Origin: UMGS1766 sp963597355
Lineage (GTDB): Bacteria; Bacillota; Clostridia; Oscillospirales; Oscillospiraceae
Length of the DNA stretch: 64,000 nucleotides
NCBI GenBank assembly: GCA_963597355.1
Contig: CAVBPR010000006.1
Span: forward strand, 210,754 to 274,753
Reading direction: 5' to 3'
Shown: positions 14,867 to 23,136 of the stretch, piece after piece
How positions within the stretch are numbered: position 1 is the first letter of the stretch
How the letters are laid out: each line of letters begins with the position of its first letter
Made by a program: the position numbers and the translations under genes
Notes under the pieces: model-generated
What the model was told of the DNA's origin: nothing
Database searches by the model: none
What the model saw: the letters and a program-made list of their open reading frames with translations, nothing else

Positions 14867-17017
14867 ATGAAAGTGATCAAGCGCGACGGAACCACCGTCG
14901 ATTTCAATCCGGAAAAGATATTTCGCGCCATCCAGAAAGCAAATCTTGCGGTTGACCCGGAGGATCGCATCTCTGACGAGCAGATCAACGGCATTGTCGC
15001 CTTTGTACGGGACAAAAATCGCCCCCGCCTGCTGGTAGAAGACATTCAGGACATGGTGGAGCATCAGCTGATGGAGCTGGATAAATTCACCCTGGCAAAG
15101 GCCTATATCATCTATCGCTACACCCGCGCGCTGGTTCGCAAGCAGAACACAACCGACGAGTCCATTCTTTCGCTCCTGCACAACACAAACAAGGAACTTG
15201 CGGAAGAAAACTCCAACAAGAACACCGTCATCGCCTCCACCCAGCGGGACTACATCGCCGGTGAGGTCAGCCGGGATCTGACCCGCCGTCTGCTGCTGCC
15301 GGAAAAAATCAGCAAAGCCCATGACGAGGGCATTCTCCACTTCCATGATGCCGACTACTTCGTGCAGCCCATTTTTAACTGCTGCCTGATCAACATCGGA
15401 GATATGCTGGACAACGGCACCATGATCAACGGCAAAATGATTGAAAGTCCCAAGGGATTTCAGGTCGCCTGCAACGTCATGACCCAGATCATTGCCAACG
15501 TTGCCTCCAACCAGTATGGCGGTCAGAGCGTAGACATCAGCCACCTGGGAAAATTCCTGCGCCGCTCCAAAGAGAAGTTTCGCCGCAAAATCAGCGAAAC
15601 CTGCGGTAGCGATACGCCGGTCAATGTGATCAACCGACTGGTGGAAGAGCGGGTTGAGGACGAGCTGCGTAGCGGTGTACAGACGATTCAGTATCAGATC
15701 AACACATTGATGACCACCAACGGACAGTCTCCCTTCGTCACCTTGTTCCTCTATCTGCGGGATGACGATCCCTATCTGGAGGAAAATGCAAAGATTGTGG
15801 CAGAAATTCTCCGTCAGCGGCTGGAAGGCATCAAGAATGCGGCAGGTGTTTATGTCACTCCCGCCTTCCCGAAGCTGGTGTATGTACTGGACGAAAACAA
15901 CTGCTTAAATGGCGGAAAATACGATTACATCACAGAGCTTGCCGTAAAGTGCTCGGCAAAGCGGATGTATCCCGACTATATCTCTGCAAAGATTATGAAG
16001 GAAGCGCACCAGGGCAATGTGTTCTCCCCCATGGGCTGCCGCAGCTTCCTGACCGACTGGATCGACCCGGAAACCGGAGAATATAAGTACGAGGGCCGCT
16101 TCAATCAGGGCGTCTGCTCCATCAATCTGCCGCAGATCGGTTTGATTGTCAGTGATGGCGGCCACAAGGTTCCGGAAAGCGAAGATGAATTCTGGGCTCT
16201 TCTGGATGAACGGCTGGAGATCTGCTTCGAAGCCCTCATGTGCCGGCACAATGCCTTGATGGGTGTGAAGAGCGATGTCTCTCCCGTGCATTGGCAGCAT
16301 GGCGCTATCGCCCGCTTAAAGTCCGGTGAAACCATTGATCGCTACCTGATGGATGGTTACTCCACGATTTCTCTGGGTTACATCGGCATTTACGAGGTAA
16401 CGAAGCTGGTGAAGGGCTGCAGCCAGACCGATCCGGTGGGGCAGGACTTCGCCATCCGCCTGATGACTCATCTGCGGGACAAGTGCTATGAGTGGAGAGA
16501 CAAGACCAACATCGGCTTCTCGCTCTACGGCACCCCTGCGGAAAGCCTTTGCTATCGCTTTGCACGCATTGACAAGGAAAAATTCGGCGATGTGAAGGAC
16601 ATCACCGACAAGGGTTACTACACCAACTCTTATCATGTGGACGTGCGGGAAAAGATCGATGCCTTTACCAAATTCGCCATCGAAAGCCAGTTCCAGCGTC
16701 TGTCTCCCGGCGGCGCCATCAGCTATGTGGAAATTCCCAACATGCGGCATAATCTGACCGCTTTGAAGGATGTTGTGCGGTTTATCTATGACAACATCCA
16801 GTATGCGGAATTCAACACCAAAAGCGACTACTGCCAGGTGTGCGGCTACGACGGAGAAATCATCATCAACGACGATCTGGAATGGGAATGCCCCTGCTGT
16901 GGCAACAAAGATCAGACCAAGATGAATGTCACTCGCCGTACCTGCGGTTATCTCGGAGAAAACTTCTGGAACGTGGGCAAAACCATGGAAATCAAGGCCC
17001 GCGTACTGCACCTTTAA
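14867..17017 (+). CDS. nrdD: Anaerobic ribonucleoside-triphosphate reductase (class III)
   Basis: NrdD reduces ribonucleoside triphosphates to deoxyribonucleotides without oxygen, using a glycyl radical and formate. The 716-residue protein begins with an ATP-cone (VIKRDGTTVDFNPEKIFRAI), followed by the ten-stranded barrel. Near the C-terminus are two zinc Cys pairs (CQVCG and CPCCG) and the glycyl-radical motif RRTCGYLGENFW, with the predicted radical Gly at about residue 694. The ATG at 14867 has AGAGGAA upstream; an in-frame start 24 bases earlier lacks a ribosome binding site. Two NrdR boxes lie upstream, so expression should be repressed when dNTP levels are high. The activating enzyme gene nrdG is usually adjacent but is not present on either side here. 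Confidence 0.97.
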   Translation: MKVIKRDGTTVDFNPEKIFRAIQKANLAVDPEDRISDEQINGIVAFVRDKNRPRLLVEDIQDMVEHQLMELDKFTLAKAYIIYRYTRALVRKQNTTDESILSLLHNTNKELAEENSNKNTVIASTQRDYIAGEVSRDLTRRLLLPEKISKAHDEGILHFHDADYFVQPIFNCCLINIGDMLDNGTMINGKMIESPKGFQVACNVMTQIIANVASNQYGGQSVDISHLGKFLRRSKEKFRRKISETCGSDTPVNVINRLVEERVEDELRSGVQTIQYQINTLMTTNGQSPFVTLFLYLRDDDPYLEENAKIVAEILRQRLEGIKNAAGVYVTPAFPKLVYVLDENNCLNGGKYDYITELAVKCSAKRMYPDYISAKIMKEAHQGNVFSPMGCRSFLTDWIDPETGEYKYEGRFNQGVCSINLPQIGLIVSDGGHKVPESEDEFWALLDERLEICFEALMCRHNALMGVKSDVSPVHWQHGAIARLKSGETIDRYLMDGYSTISLGYIGIYEVTKLVKGCSQTDPVGQDFAIRLMTHLRDKCYEWRDKTNIGFSLYGTPAESLCYRFARIDKEKFGDVKDITDKGYYTNSYHVDVREKIDAFTKFAIESQFQRLSPGGAISYVEIPNMRHNLTALKDVVRFIYDNIQYAEFNTKSDYCQVCGYDGEIIINDDLEWECPCCGNKDQTKMNVTRRTCGYLGENFWNVGKTMEIKARVLHL

Positions 17018-17037
17018 GTTCAACTTTGCCTTATCTT

Positions 17038-17077
17038 CTGGCCTGACGGCTTCGTCAGGCCAGTTGGTCTGTTTTTT
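17038..17077 (+). terminator. Terminator after nrdD
   Basis: Ten-bp arms CTGGCCTGAC (17038-17047) and GTCAGGCCAG (17054-17063) with a 6-base loop, then a T-rich stretch ending in TTTTTT. Confidence 0.85.
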
Positions 17078-17113
17078 ATTTTTTCAAAAATCGTAATTTG
17101 AGGTACAAAACAC

Positions 17114-18415
17114 ATGCATTCGCAATTAAAGCATGATCTCCGGGCGATCCACTCCAATGCCATTGCCTTTGTAAAATGGCTGGCGTTCTCCTGCCTGATT
17201 GGCGTTGTTACCGGCGTTGTCGGCACCGCCTTTCACTATGCCCTTGACTGGGCCACGGAAACCCGCACCGCCCATAACTGGCTCATTTTTCTGCTCCCCA
17301 TCGCCGGTCTGGCCATCGTTGCCAGCTATCGCGGCACCCGTATGGAGGATGACCGGGGCACAGAATTCGTCATTGGAGCCGTCCGCGAAGGTCGGGTCCT
17401 GCGTTTTCGCACTGCCCCGCTGATCTTTTTCGGAACGGTCGTAACCCATCTCACTGGCGGTTCTGCCGGTCGGGAAGGCGCTGCACTCCAGTTGGGCGGC
17501 TGCATCTCCGGCTCACTGGGAAAACTGCTCCGTCTGGACGACAAAGACGAACGCATCATCACCATGTGTGGCATGGCCGGCGGTTTTTCTGCCCTGTTCG
17601 GCACACCCCTGGCCGCCGCCGTGTTTGCCATGGAAGTAGAGAGCATCGGCGTAATGTATTATGCCGCCCTGGTGCCCTGCGTGCTCTCCGCCTTGATTGC
17701 AAACCTGGTTTCCGGTGCCTTTGGTGTTGCCTCCACTGCGTTTACGTTAACGCTCGTCCCCTCGTTTTCTCCCCTGGTTCTGGTGCAAATCATCGCCCTT
17801 GGAATTGTTTTTGCCGTGCTTGCCAATCTATTCTGCCGGGCAATGAGCGGTAGCAGCTATCTCTACAAAAAGATCAAAAATCCCTATCTGCGCATTTTTG
17901 TCGGCGGTATTGTTGTCATATTGCTCACCCTGCTGGTAGGTACCAACGATTATAACGGGGCTGGAATGAACATTATCATCAACGCCATTGCCGGCAAGGT
18001 TGTCCCATGGGCTTTCCTGTTAAAAATACTGTTTACCGCACTGACCTTGGGAGCCGGATTCAAGGGCGGCGAAATTGTTCCCTGCTTCTTTGTCGGCGCA
18101 ACCTCCGGCTGCGCTATGGCTCCGCTCATCGGCATGGATGCCGGCTTTGGCGCTGCGCTGGGGTTAGTGGCGGTGTTTTGCGGCGTGACCAACTCGCCGA
18201 TGACCAGCATACTCCTTGGCTACGAACTTTTTGGCGGCCATGGCGTGGCATTGATGGCCCTTTGCGCCTCCGTGAGCTATTTGCTGTCCGGCTACTCCGG
18301 CCTTTACCACGAACAAAAAATTATGTATTCCAAAACATCTCCTGTTTTCCTCGGCCGTAAAAGCGGAGAACTGAGCCAACCGCAGGCAAATGAAGAAGAA
18401 CCCAAAGAAGAATAA
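17114..18415 (+). CDS. CLC-type anion channel/antiporter, EriC-like, possibly of the fluoride subgroup
   Basis: A 433-residue integral membrane protein of the CLC family with the repeated helical architecture. Recognisable motifs are GSAGREGAALQ (the GREG loop, with the external-gate Glu), FGTPLAAAVFAMEV and GFKGGEIVPCFFVGA. The chloride-type GSGIP selectivity motif at the first pore helix is not seen. In the fluoride/proton antiporter branch this loop also diverges and GREG is followed by a small residue rather than Pro, as here, so fluoride export is possible. However, no fluoride riboswitch was recognised in the 36-base leader left after the nrdD terminator. The C-terminus is short and hydrophilic (ending EEEPKEE) and lacks CBS domains. 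GAGGT precedes the ATG. Confidence 0.85.
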   Translation: MHSQLKHDLRAIHSNAIAFVKWLAFSCLIGVVTGVVGTAFHYALDWATETRTAHNWLIFLLPIAGLAIVASYRGTRMEDDRGTEFVIGAVREGRVLRFRTAPLIFFGTVVTHLTGGSAGREGAALQLGGCISGSLGKLLRLDDKDERIITMCGMAGGFSALFGTPLAAAVFAMEVESIGVMYYAALVPCVLSALIANLVSGAFGVASTAFTLTLVPSFSPLVLVQIIALGIVFAVLANLFCRAMSGSSYLYKKIKNPYLRIFVGGIVVILLTLLVGTNDYNGAGMNIIINAIAGKVVPWAFLLKILFTALTLGAGFKGGEIVPCFFVGATSGCAMAPLIGMDAGFGAALGLVAVFCGVTNSPMTSILLGYELFGGHGVALMALCASVSYLLSGYSGLYHEQKIMYSKTSPVFLGRKSGELSQPQANEEEPKEE

Positions 18416-18436
18416 TCGTCACCTGACTTGAAAAGA

Positions 18437-18482
18437 CGTGTATCTGCAACGCGAAATACATTGCAGATACACGCCTTTTTTC
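18437..18482. terminator. Bidirectional terminator between convergent genes
   Basis: Thirteen-bp arms CGTGTATCTGCAA (18437-18449) and TTGCAGATACACG (18461-18473) with T-runs in both directions (CCTTTTTTC on plus, TCTTTTC on minus). Confidence 0.88.
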
Positions 18483-18485
18483 TTT

Positions 18486-19259
18486 TTAGCCCTTGCAAAA
18501 GGGAAGTTCCGGCAGTCTATCGTTTTCTATGATGGATTCCAGCATCGCTGCAAATCCCTTTGGATTCTGAATCTGATATTGCATGTGGTTGTAATTCTTG
18601 AAAATGGGATAGTTTCCCTTGGGATACGCCTGCATCACTGCGGCTCGATATTTAAAGTGATCCTCAGCACTGCCAAATTCAAAATACGTCCTTTTTTGCA
18701 GTTGCTCCGGCAACGGTGCAAAGGGCACGTTTTCCAGGCTGTCGGACAACTGGCGACGAAGGTTCGAATAGGTCAGCGCCTTTCCCGCGGCAATAAAAAA
18801 GGGCTTAATGGAGTTGTTATCGCACCATAGAATCTTTTTCAGCGTACCGCCTTTGGACCAGTACAGACTCTTAATTGCAAAATACAGAAACGGTGTCATG
18901 ATACGGCGAGTCATTTTTCCGATTTGTGCAAACTGGCCTCCGTCAATGAAAACATGTTCCACCGGCCGCTCAGTCTGAGACAGAAACGCCATTGCAAGAT
19001 CAGCACCAATCGAGGATGCCACAACCAGCATCAGCCGCTGTACTCCTTTTTCTTTTAAAAATTTCTCTATCTGCTGAAGCTCATTTTTCTTGCTGATGTA
19101 CTTCTCGCCCGGGCAATAAACGGTAGACGTTGGCAGAATGCAGAAATACTTATCCTGCAAATACACTGCCACCAGTTCACTGCTCGCTCCCGTTACGCCC
19201 ATGGCATGAAAAAACAGCACCGCCGGATTTTTCGGATCTCCCAGAGTTTGAAATTGCAT
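18486..19259 (-). CDS. Alpha/beta hydrolase fold protein
   Basis: A 257-residue protein with an alpha/beta-hydrolase layout: an N-terminal beta strand and oxyanion segment (PAVLFFHAMGVTG), a nucleophile elbow VVASSIGAD around residue 86 (so the usual G-x-S-x-G is A-S-S-I-G), and a likely catalytic His near the end in YNHMQY. It has no signal peptide and should be cytosolic. The substrate is unknown; the fold covers esterases, lipases, peptidases and other hydrolases. The ATG at 19259 is preferred, with AGAGGTGGAG just upstream; a GTG three codons earlier lies within that ribosome binding site. It is monocistronic and convergent with the CLC gene. Confidence 0.7.
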   Translation of the reverse strand: MQFQTLGDPKNPAVLFFHAMGVTGASSELVAVYLQDKYFCILPTSTVYCPGEKYISKKNELQQIEKFLKEKGVQRLMLVVASSIGADLAMAFLSQTERPVEHVFIDGGQFAQIGKMTRRIMTPFLYFAIKSLYWSKGGTLKKILWCDNNSIKPFFIAAGKALTYSNLRRQLSDSLENVPFAPLPEQLQKRTYFEFGSAEDHFKYRAAVMQAYPKGNYPIFKNYNHMQYQIQNPKGFAAMLESIIENDRLPELPFCKG

Positions 19260-19330
19260 TTTCTCCACCTCTCATTTACAAATCTTACAACCAATTCATC
19301 GAGTTAGTTTTATTTAACTACCATATCTGA

Positions 19331-19349
19331 GAAAAGCTGCTTCCGCAGC
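19331..19349 (-). terminator. Short terminator after yfcE
   Basis: GCTGC-GGAA-GCAGC (minus strand) followed by TTTTC. Short but GC-rich with a stable GNRA loop, located 60 bases after the yfcE stop. Confidence 0.5.
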
Positions 19350-19408
19350 CTTCCCCTTGCATTATACTAGCGCAAACACACAGAAATGTCCATGCTTCAT
19401 TTTATGTA

Positions 19409-19960
19409 TTATGTTAACTTAACTTCATGATAGATCGCCCCATCTTTCAGTCGATGCCAAAAGAAGCAGTCCCCTTCCCATGTCATATAACTGTGAGGGC
19501 TGTTTTCTTTTGGAATCGAGACAGAACCCGGATTGAGGCAAAGGTTTTCGTCGTTAAAACAGGTCCACTCCGGTATATGTGTGTGCCCGTGGAGCAGAAT
19601 ATCGCCCCGCTGCATCGGCGGCGGTGTCTGTCGATTGAAGTGATGCCCGTGGGTAGCATACATCAGCCGTTTCCCCATTGGTATGGCGGCATAGTCCGCC
19701 ATAATCGGAAATTCCAGCACCATTTGATCCACCTCTGTATCGCAGTTCCCCCGCACGCAGAGTAGGGATTGCTTTTGCTCATTCAGCATGGCAATCACCT
19801 TTTTCGGTGCATATTCCCTTGGCAAATCGTTTCTCGGGCCATGATAGAGCAGATCTCCCAGCAATAAAAGCCTCTGGGCTTTCTCGCGCTGAAAGGCCTC
19901 CAGCATCGCCCCGCAATAGTAAGCTGATCCATGAAGATCCGATGCAATCATCCACTTCAT
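19409..19960 (-). CDS. yfcE: YfcE-type metallophosphoesterase (phosphodiesterase)
   Basis: A 183-residue calcineurin-like phosphodiesterase, with the motifs of the family in order: SDLHGS (metal site), GDLLYHGPRND, GNCD, THGHHF and HGHTHIP, closing with LNPGSVSIPKEN. The short length and the NPGS motif match the YfcE/YvnB-type enzymes, which hydrolyse phosphodiester bonds in vitro and use two divalent metals. The natural substrate is not established. The gene stands alone on the minus strand between the hydrolase gene and the suf operon. Confidence 0.9.
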   Translation of the reverse strand: MKWMIASDLHGSAYYCGAMLEAFQREKAQRLLLLGDLLYHGPRNDLPREYAPKKVIAMLNEQKQSLLCVRGNCDTEVDQMVLEFPIMADYAAIPMGKRLMYATHGHHFNRQTPPPMQRGDILLHGHTHIPEWTCFNDENLCLNPGSVSIPKENSPHSYMTWEGDCFFWHRLKDGAIYHEVKLT

Positions 19961-19995
19961 ATCCGTTCCTCCTGCTAAGTTTTCCCCAGTATAGC

Positions 19996-20029
19996 AAAAT
20001 TCCGCACAACGGACAATCCGTTGTGCGGA
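19996..20029 (-). terminator. Terminator of the suf operon
   Basis: Thirteen-bp arms TCCGCACAACGGA (20001-20013) and TCCGTTGTGCGGA (20017-20029) with a 3-base loop; the minus strand continues ATTTTGC. Confidence 0.75.
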
Positions 20030-20066
20030 TAAAACAGCATCACTGCAGCGCCCCTTAAGGCAGTTT

Positions 20067-20999
20067 TCAGCGCAGGAAACCTTCCAGTATCTTCTCCTCC
20101 GCCTCTTCCGCTGTAAAGCCCAGCGTTTCCAACTTCAGAATCTGCTCTCCTGCAATCTTTCCGATTGCCGCTTCGTGAATCAGGCTGGCATCTACATGAT
20201 TTGCGGCAATGGCCGGAATGCTTTTCACTCGTCCATGCCCCATAATAATTGAATCGCACTGAACATGACCAAAGCAGGCCGTATTTCCCTCCACTCTGGG
20301 ATAAAACACCTGTGCTGAATTTTCTTTTGCCACGCTGCGGGAAATCACTCTGGCCTTCGAGTCTTCTCCGTTCAGAAAAATATCGATCTTGGAATCTGCC
20401 GTCTGGTCTCCATGGGTCATCATCTTTTCTGTAATCAGGACCTCGCTATGGGCACCCTCCGCGTTGATCTTGGTGTAGCGCTCCGTGGAGTCTACGCCGC
20501 CAATCTGGCTCATATCCATGACAATTACAGCGCCTTCCGCCAGGGTCACCACGGTCTCGGGATTCAAGATTCGACCGCCGGTTCCGTTGCCGGAACCATA
20601 GTGAACCTCCACATAGGAAACATGGGAATTTTTCCCCACATAAAACGTGTGCACGCCGTTATGCTTTGAATCCTCACAGCCGCAGTTGTGAATACCGCAG
20701 CCGGCAATAATCGTAACGTCGCAATTCTCTCCGATGAAGAATTCGTTATACACCTTGTCATCTACGCCGCTCTTTGTGACTACCACCGGGATGAACATGG
20801 TTTCATCCTTTGTGTTGTCGTCGATATGGATGTCAATTCCCGGCTTATCGGTCTTTGCGGTAATCTTAATGTGCTCCGAAGACTTTCGCTCCACGCCTTT
20901 GCCATCCAGACGGAAATTATAGGCTCCGTCCGGTGTGCTCTTAAGTCCGGAAATTTTCGCCAGCATCTTCTGTACGTCTTCGCTGTATGCTTCGATCAT
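20067..20999 (-). CDS. sufB: SufB/SufD family Fe-S cluster scaffold, minimal SUF system
   Basis: A 310-residue member of the SufBD family, considerably shorter than classic SufB (about 470). The C-terminal two thirds form the right-handed beta-helix core of the family, visible as the TERYTKINAEGAHSEVLITEKMM stretch and the conserved end region GHVQCDSIIMGHG...SLIHEAAIGKIA. A cysteine-rich loop GCGIHNCGCED in the middle may be part of the cluster assembly site. It partners with the SufC ATPase encoded 13 bases upstream, in a two-gene arrangement without sufS, sufU or a second SufBD. This matches the minimal SUF-like system known from methanogens and Clostridia. GAGGAGG precedes the ATG at 20999. 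Confidence 0.9.
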   Translation of the reverse strand: MIEAYSEDVQKMLAKISGLKSTPDGAYNFRLDGKGVERKSSEHIKITAKTDKPGIDIHIDDNTKDETMFIPVVVTKSGVDDKVYNEFFIGENCDVTIIAGCGIHNCGCEDSKHNGVHTFYVGKNSHVSYVEVHYGSGNGTGGRILNPETVVTLAEGAVIVMDMSQIGGVDSTERYTKINAEGAHSEVLITEKMMTHGDQTADSKIDIFLNGEDSKARVISRSVAKENSAQVFYPRVEGNTACFGHVQCDSIIMGHGRVKSIPAIAANHVDASLIHEAAIGKIAGEQILKLETLGFTAEEAEEKILEGFLR

Positions 21000-21012
21000 C
21001 TTGTCTTCCTCC

Positions 21013-21729
21013 TCACATACAGGTGCAGCTGTTGCTGCTGTCATCCTGAATCTGCTCCAGCATTTCCGCGGCACTTCCCTGTCCGGCAACTCTGCCGTTT
21101 GCAATCATCACGACTTCATCCGCCAGCCGAATGATCCGCTCCTGATGCGAGATAATGATCATTGCCGCATCTCCGTTGCGGTGAATCGCCTGGAAGGTAT
21201 CCGTCAGGCGGCCAAAGCTCCACAAATCAATGCCCGCCTCCGGCTCGTCGAAAATCATCAGTTTTCCTTTTCTGGCCAGTATGGTTGCAATCTCAATGCG
21301 CTTCAACTCACCGCCGGACAGACTGGCATCCACATCCCGCTCCACATAATCATGACTGCAAAGACCTACCTGCGCCAGATAGTGGCAGGACTCCTCCAGC
21401 GTCAGGCTTTTCCCCGCTGCGCACTCCAGCAGATCCCGCACTTTCATGCCTTTGAAGCGGGGCGGCTGCTGAAAGCCATAACTGATGCCCAGCTTTGCCC
21501 GCTCGGTCACGCCCAAATTCTCTACGGCAGTCCCGTCAAACAGGATTGTGCCGGAGGTTGCTTTTTCGATCCCCATGATCACCCGGGCTAAAGTCGATTT
21601 TCCGCTGCCATTGGGGCCGGTGATTACAATCAGCTTCCCGTCCGGTACGGTCAGGTTGATCTGGTTTAAAATATCAATTCTCTTTCCATCCGCCGGGACG
21701 GAAAAACATAGATTTTTCAATTCGAGCAT
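21013..21729 (-). CDS. sufC: SufC-type ABC ATPase for Fe-S cluster assembly
   Basis: A 238-residue ABC ATPase that energises the SufB-type scaffold. Walker A is GPNGSGKST (about residue 39), the Q-loop lies in ISYGFQQPPRF as usual for SufC, the signature is LSGGELKR, and Walker B is LMIFDEPEAGIDL. The C-terminus ends in SNSCTCM, where two cysteines in a C-x-C pair are unusual for SufC and might bind metal or a nascent cluster. It has no membrane partner of transporter type; the scaffold gene follows directly. The only hint of a promoter is a TTGACA next to the argF terminator T-run; it has no well-placed -10, so read-through from argF is also possible. Confidence 0.93.
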   Translation of the reverse strand: MLELKNLCFSVPADGKRIDILNQINLTVPDGKLIVITGPNGSGKSTLARVIMGIEKATSGTILFDGTAVENLGVTERAKLGISYGFQQPPRFKGMKVRDLLECAAGKSLTLEESCHYLAQVGLCSHDYVERDVDASLSGGELKRIEIATILARKGKLMIFDEPEAGIDLWSFGRLTDTFQAIHRNGDAAMIIISHQERIIRLADEVVMIANGRVAGQGSAAEMLEQIQDDSSNSCTCM

Positions 21730-21773
21730 ACTGCTTCCTGCCTTTTTCTCCGTTATATCGGCTATCTCCTGTC

Positions 21774-21817
21774 AAAAAAATAACCTGAGGATTGCCTTAC
21801 ACAATCCTCAGGTTATT
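21774..21817 (-). terminator. Terminator of argF
   Basis: Sixteen-bp perfect arms AATAACCTGAGGATTG and CAATCCTCAGGTTATT, with the minus strand running into seven T. Very strong. Confidence 0.93.
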
Positions 21818-21904
21818 ATAGCCAATTTCCCCTGTTCACGCAAGGGATTTTCCCTAAAATCCGGGGTGTAAAAGGTTTTATCCTTTTCCTTTGCAACTCG
21901 ATCC

Positions 21905-22888
21905 TTACAAGGTCGCCGCCATAACGGCCTTGATCGTATGCATCCGGTTTTCTGCCTCGTCAAAAACAATCGATGCCTGGGATTCAAACACCTCATCGGT
22001 GACTTCCATCTCTGTGCGCCCAAAGCGCTCTCCCATTTCCTTGCCCACAGTGGTCTTGTGGTCATGGAAGGCAGGCAGGCAATGCATAAACACCGCTCCG
22101 GGTGCCGCATTCTCCATTACCGCCCGGTTCACCTGATAAGGCCCTAATTCGCGAATGCGCTCTTCCCAAACTTCCACCGGCTCACCCATGGAAACCCACA
22201 CATCGGTGTAGATGACATCTGCGTCTTTTGTCCCTTCCATGGGATCCTCCGTAAACCGAATGGTGGCGCCGGTTTCTGCGGCAATCGCCTGGCATTGTTC
22301 CACCAGTGCCGGATCCGGCTGGTAGTGCTTCGGGGCACAGCCGGTGAAATGCAGTCCCATCTTGGCACAGCCAATCATCAAAGAGTTGCCCATGTTATAT
22401 CTGGCATCTCCCATGTAGGTGAAGTGAATTCCCTTGAGACGGCCAAATTTTTCCCGAATGGTCAGAAAATCGGCCAGAATTTGCGTCGGGTGAAACTCGT
22501 TTGTCAGGCCATTCCACACCGGAACTCCGGCATATTGGGCCAGCTCCTCTACGATCTCCTGTCCATAGCCCCGGTATTCAATGCCGTCGAACATGCGGCC
22601 CAGCACTCTGGCGGTGTCCGCAATGGATTCCTTTTTCCCGATCTGCGAGCCGGTGGAATCCAGGTAGGTTACCTGCATACCAAGGTCGTGGGCCGCCACT
22701 TCAAATGCACAGCGGGTACGGGTGGATGTTTTCTCAAAAATAAGGGCAATATTTTTCCCCCGCAGCGTATCATGGGCAATCCCGGCTTTTTTCTTTGTTT
22801 TTAACTCTGCCGCAAGATCCAGCAAATACGCAATCTCTTCCGGAGTGTAGTCCAGCAATTTCAAAAAGTTTCTGCCTTTTAAATCCAT
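21905..22888 (-). CDS. argF: Ornithine carbamoyltransferase
   Basis: ArgF transfers the carbamoyl group to ornithine, forming citrulline for arginine synthesis. The 327-residue product shows the carbamoyl-phosphate motif FEKTSTRTRCAFEVA, the polar-domain GLTNEFHPTQ, and the ornithine-binding FMHCLPAFHD loop. The ATG at 22888 is selected because GGGAGAG lies 8 bases upstream; the longer frame begins inside the promoter. The gene is alone; other arg genes are not in this window, and carbamoyl-phosphate synthase is also absent, while pyrE (pyrimidine branch) is divergent. Catabolic use (arginine deiminase pathway) cannot be excluded from sequence, but no arcA or arcC lies nearby. Confidence 0.96.
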   Translation of the reverse strand: MDLKGRNFLKLLDYTPEEIAYLLDLAAELKTKKKAGIAHDTLRGKNIALIFEKTSTRTRCAFEVAAHDLGMQVTYLDSTGSQIGKKESIADTARVLGRMFDGIEYRGYGQEIVEELAQYAGVPVWNGLTNEFHPTQILADFLTIREKFGRLKGIHFTYMGDARYNMGNSLMIGCAKMGLHFTGCAPKHYQPDPALVEQCQAIAAETGATIRFTEDPMEGTKDADVIYTDVWVSMGEPVEVWEERIRELGPYQVNRAVMENAAPGAVFMHCLPAFHDHKTTVGKEMGERFGRTEMEVTDEVFESQASIVFDEAENRMHTIKAVMAATL

Positions 22889-22937
22889 TTTTATCTCTCC
22901 CAGCACAGTGCAAATTGCTACCGTTTTTATTTTGTTT

Positions 22938-22966
22938 AGCATATCATTTTTTTTGCCGGTGTGCAA
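22938..22966 (-). promoter_or_regulatory. Promoter of argF
   Basis: On the minus strand TTGCAC (22966-22961), 17 bp, TATGCT (22943-22938). No ARG box was recognised around it. Confidence 0.65.
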
Positions 22967-23069
22967 CCGCTCTCACCGTTTGAATTGCCCGAAAATCCAA
23001 ATTGGCAGTGCAAAATAATAACACTGCCTCCGGAGGATTCGTCCTGCGAAAAATAAATTCCGGTTTTCC

Positions 23070-23098
23070 TTGTGACCGGAGATAAATAATGATATAAT
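23070..23098 (+). promoter_or_regulatory. Promoter of pyrE
   Basis: TTGTGA (23070-23075), 17 bp, TATAAT (23093-23098). Between this and the argF promoter lie a small inverted repeat GGCAGTG...CACTGCC (23004-23028) and the palindrome CCTCCGGAGG, which might be operator sites in the divergent region. Confidence 0.75.
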
Positions 23099-23136
23099 GT
23101 GACAAATTTCATGTGATGGCGAAAGGAGCACCCCTC

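Noticed and set aside
17064..17113. A fluoride riboswitch before the CLC gene
   Set aside because: Only about 36 bases separate the nrdD terminator from the start codon and the conserved fluoride-aptamer features are not there.
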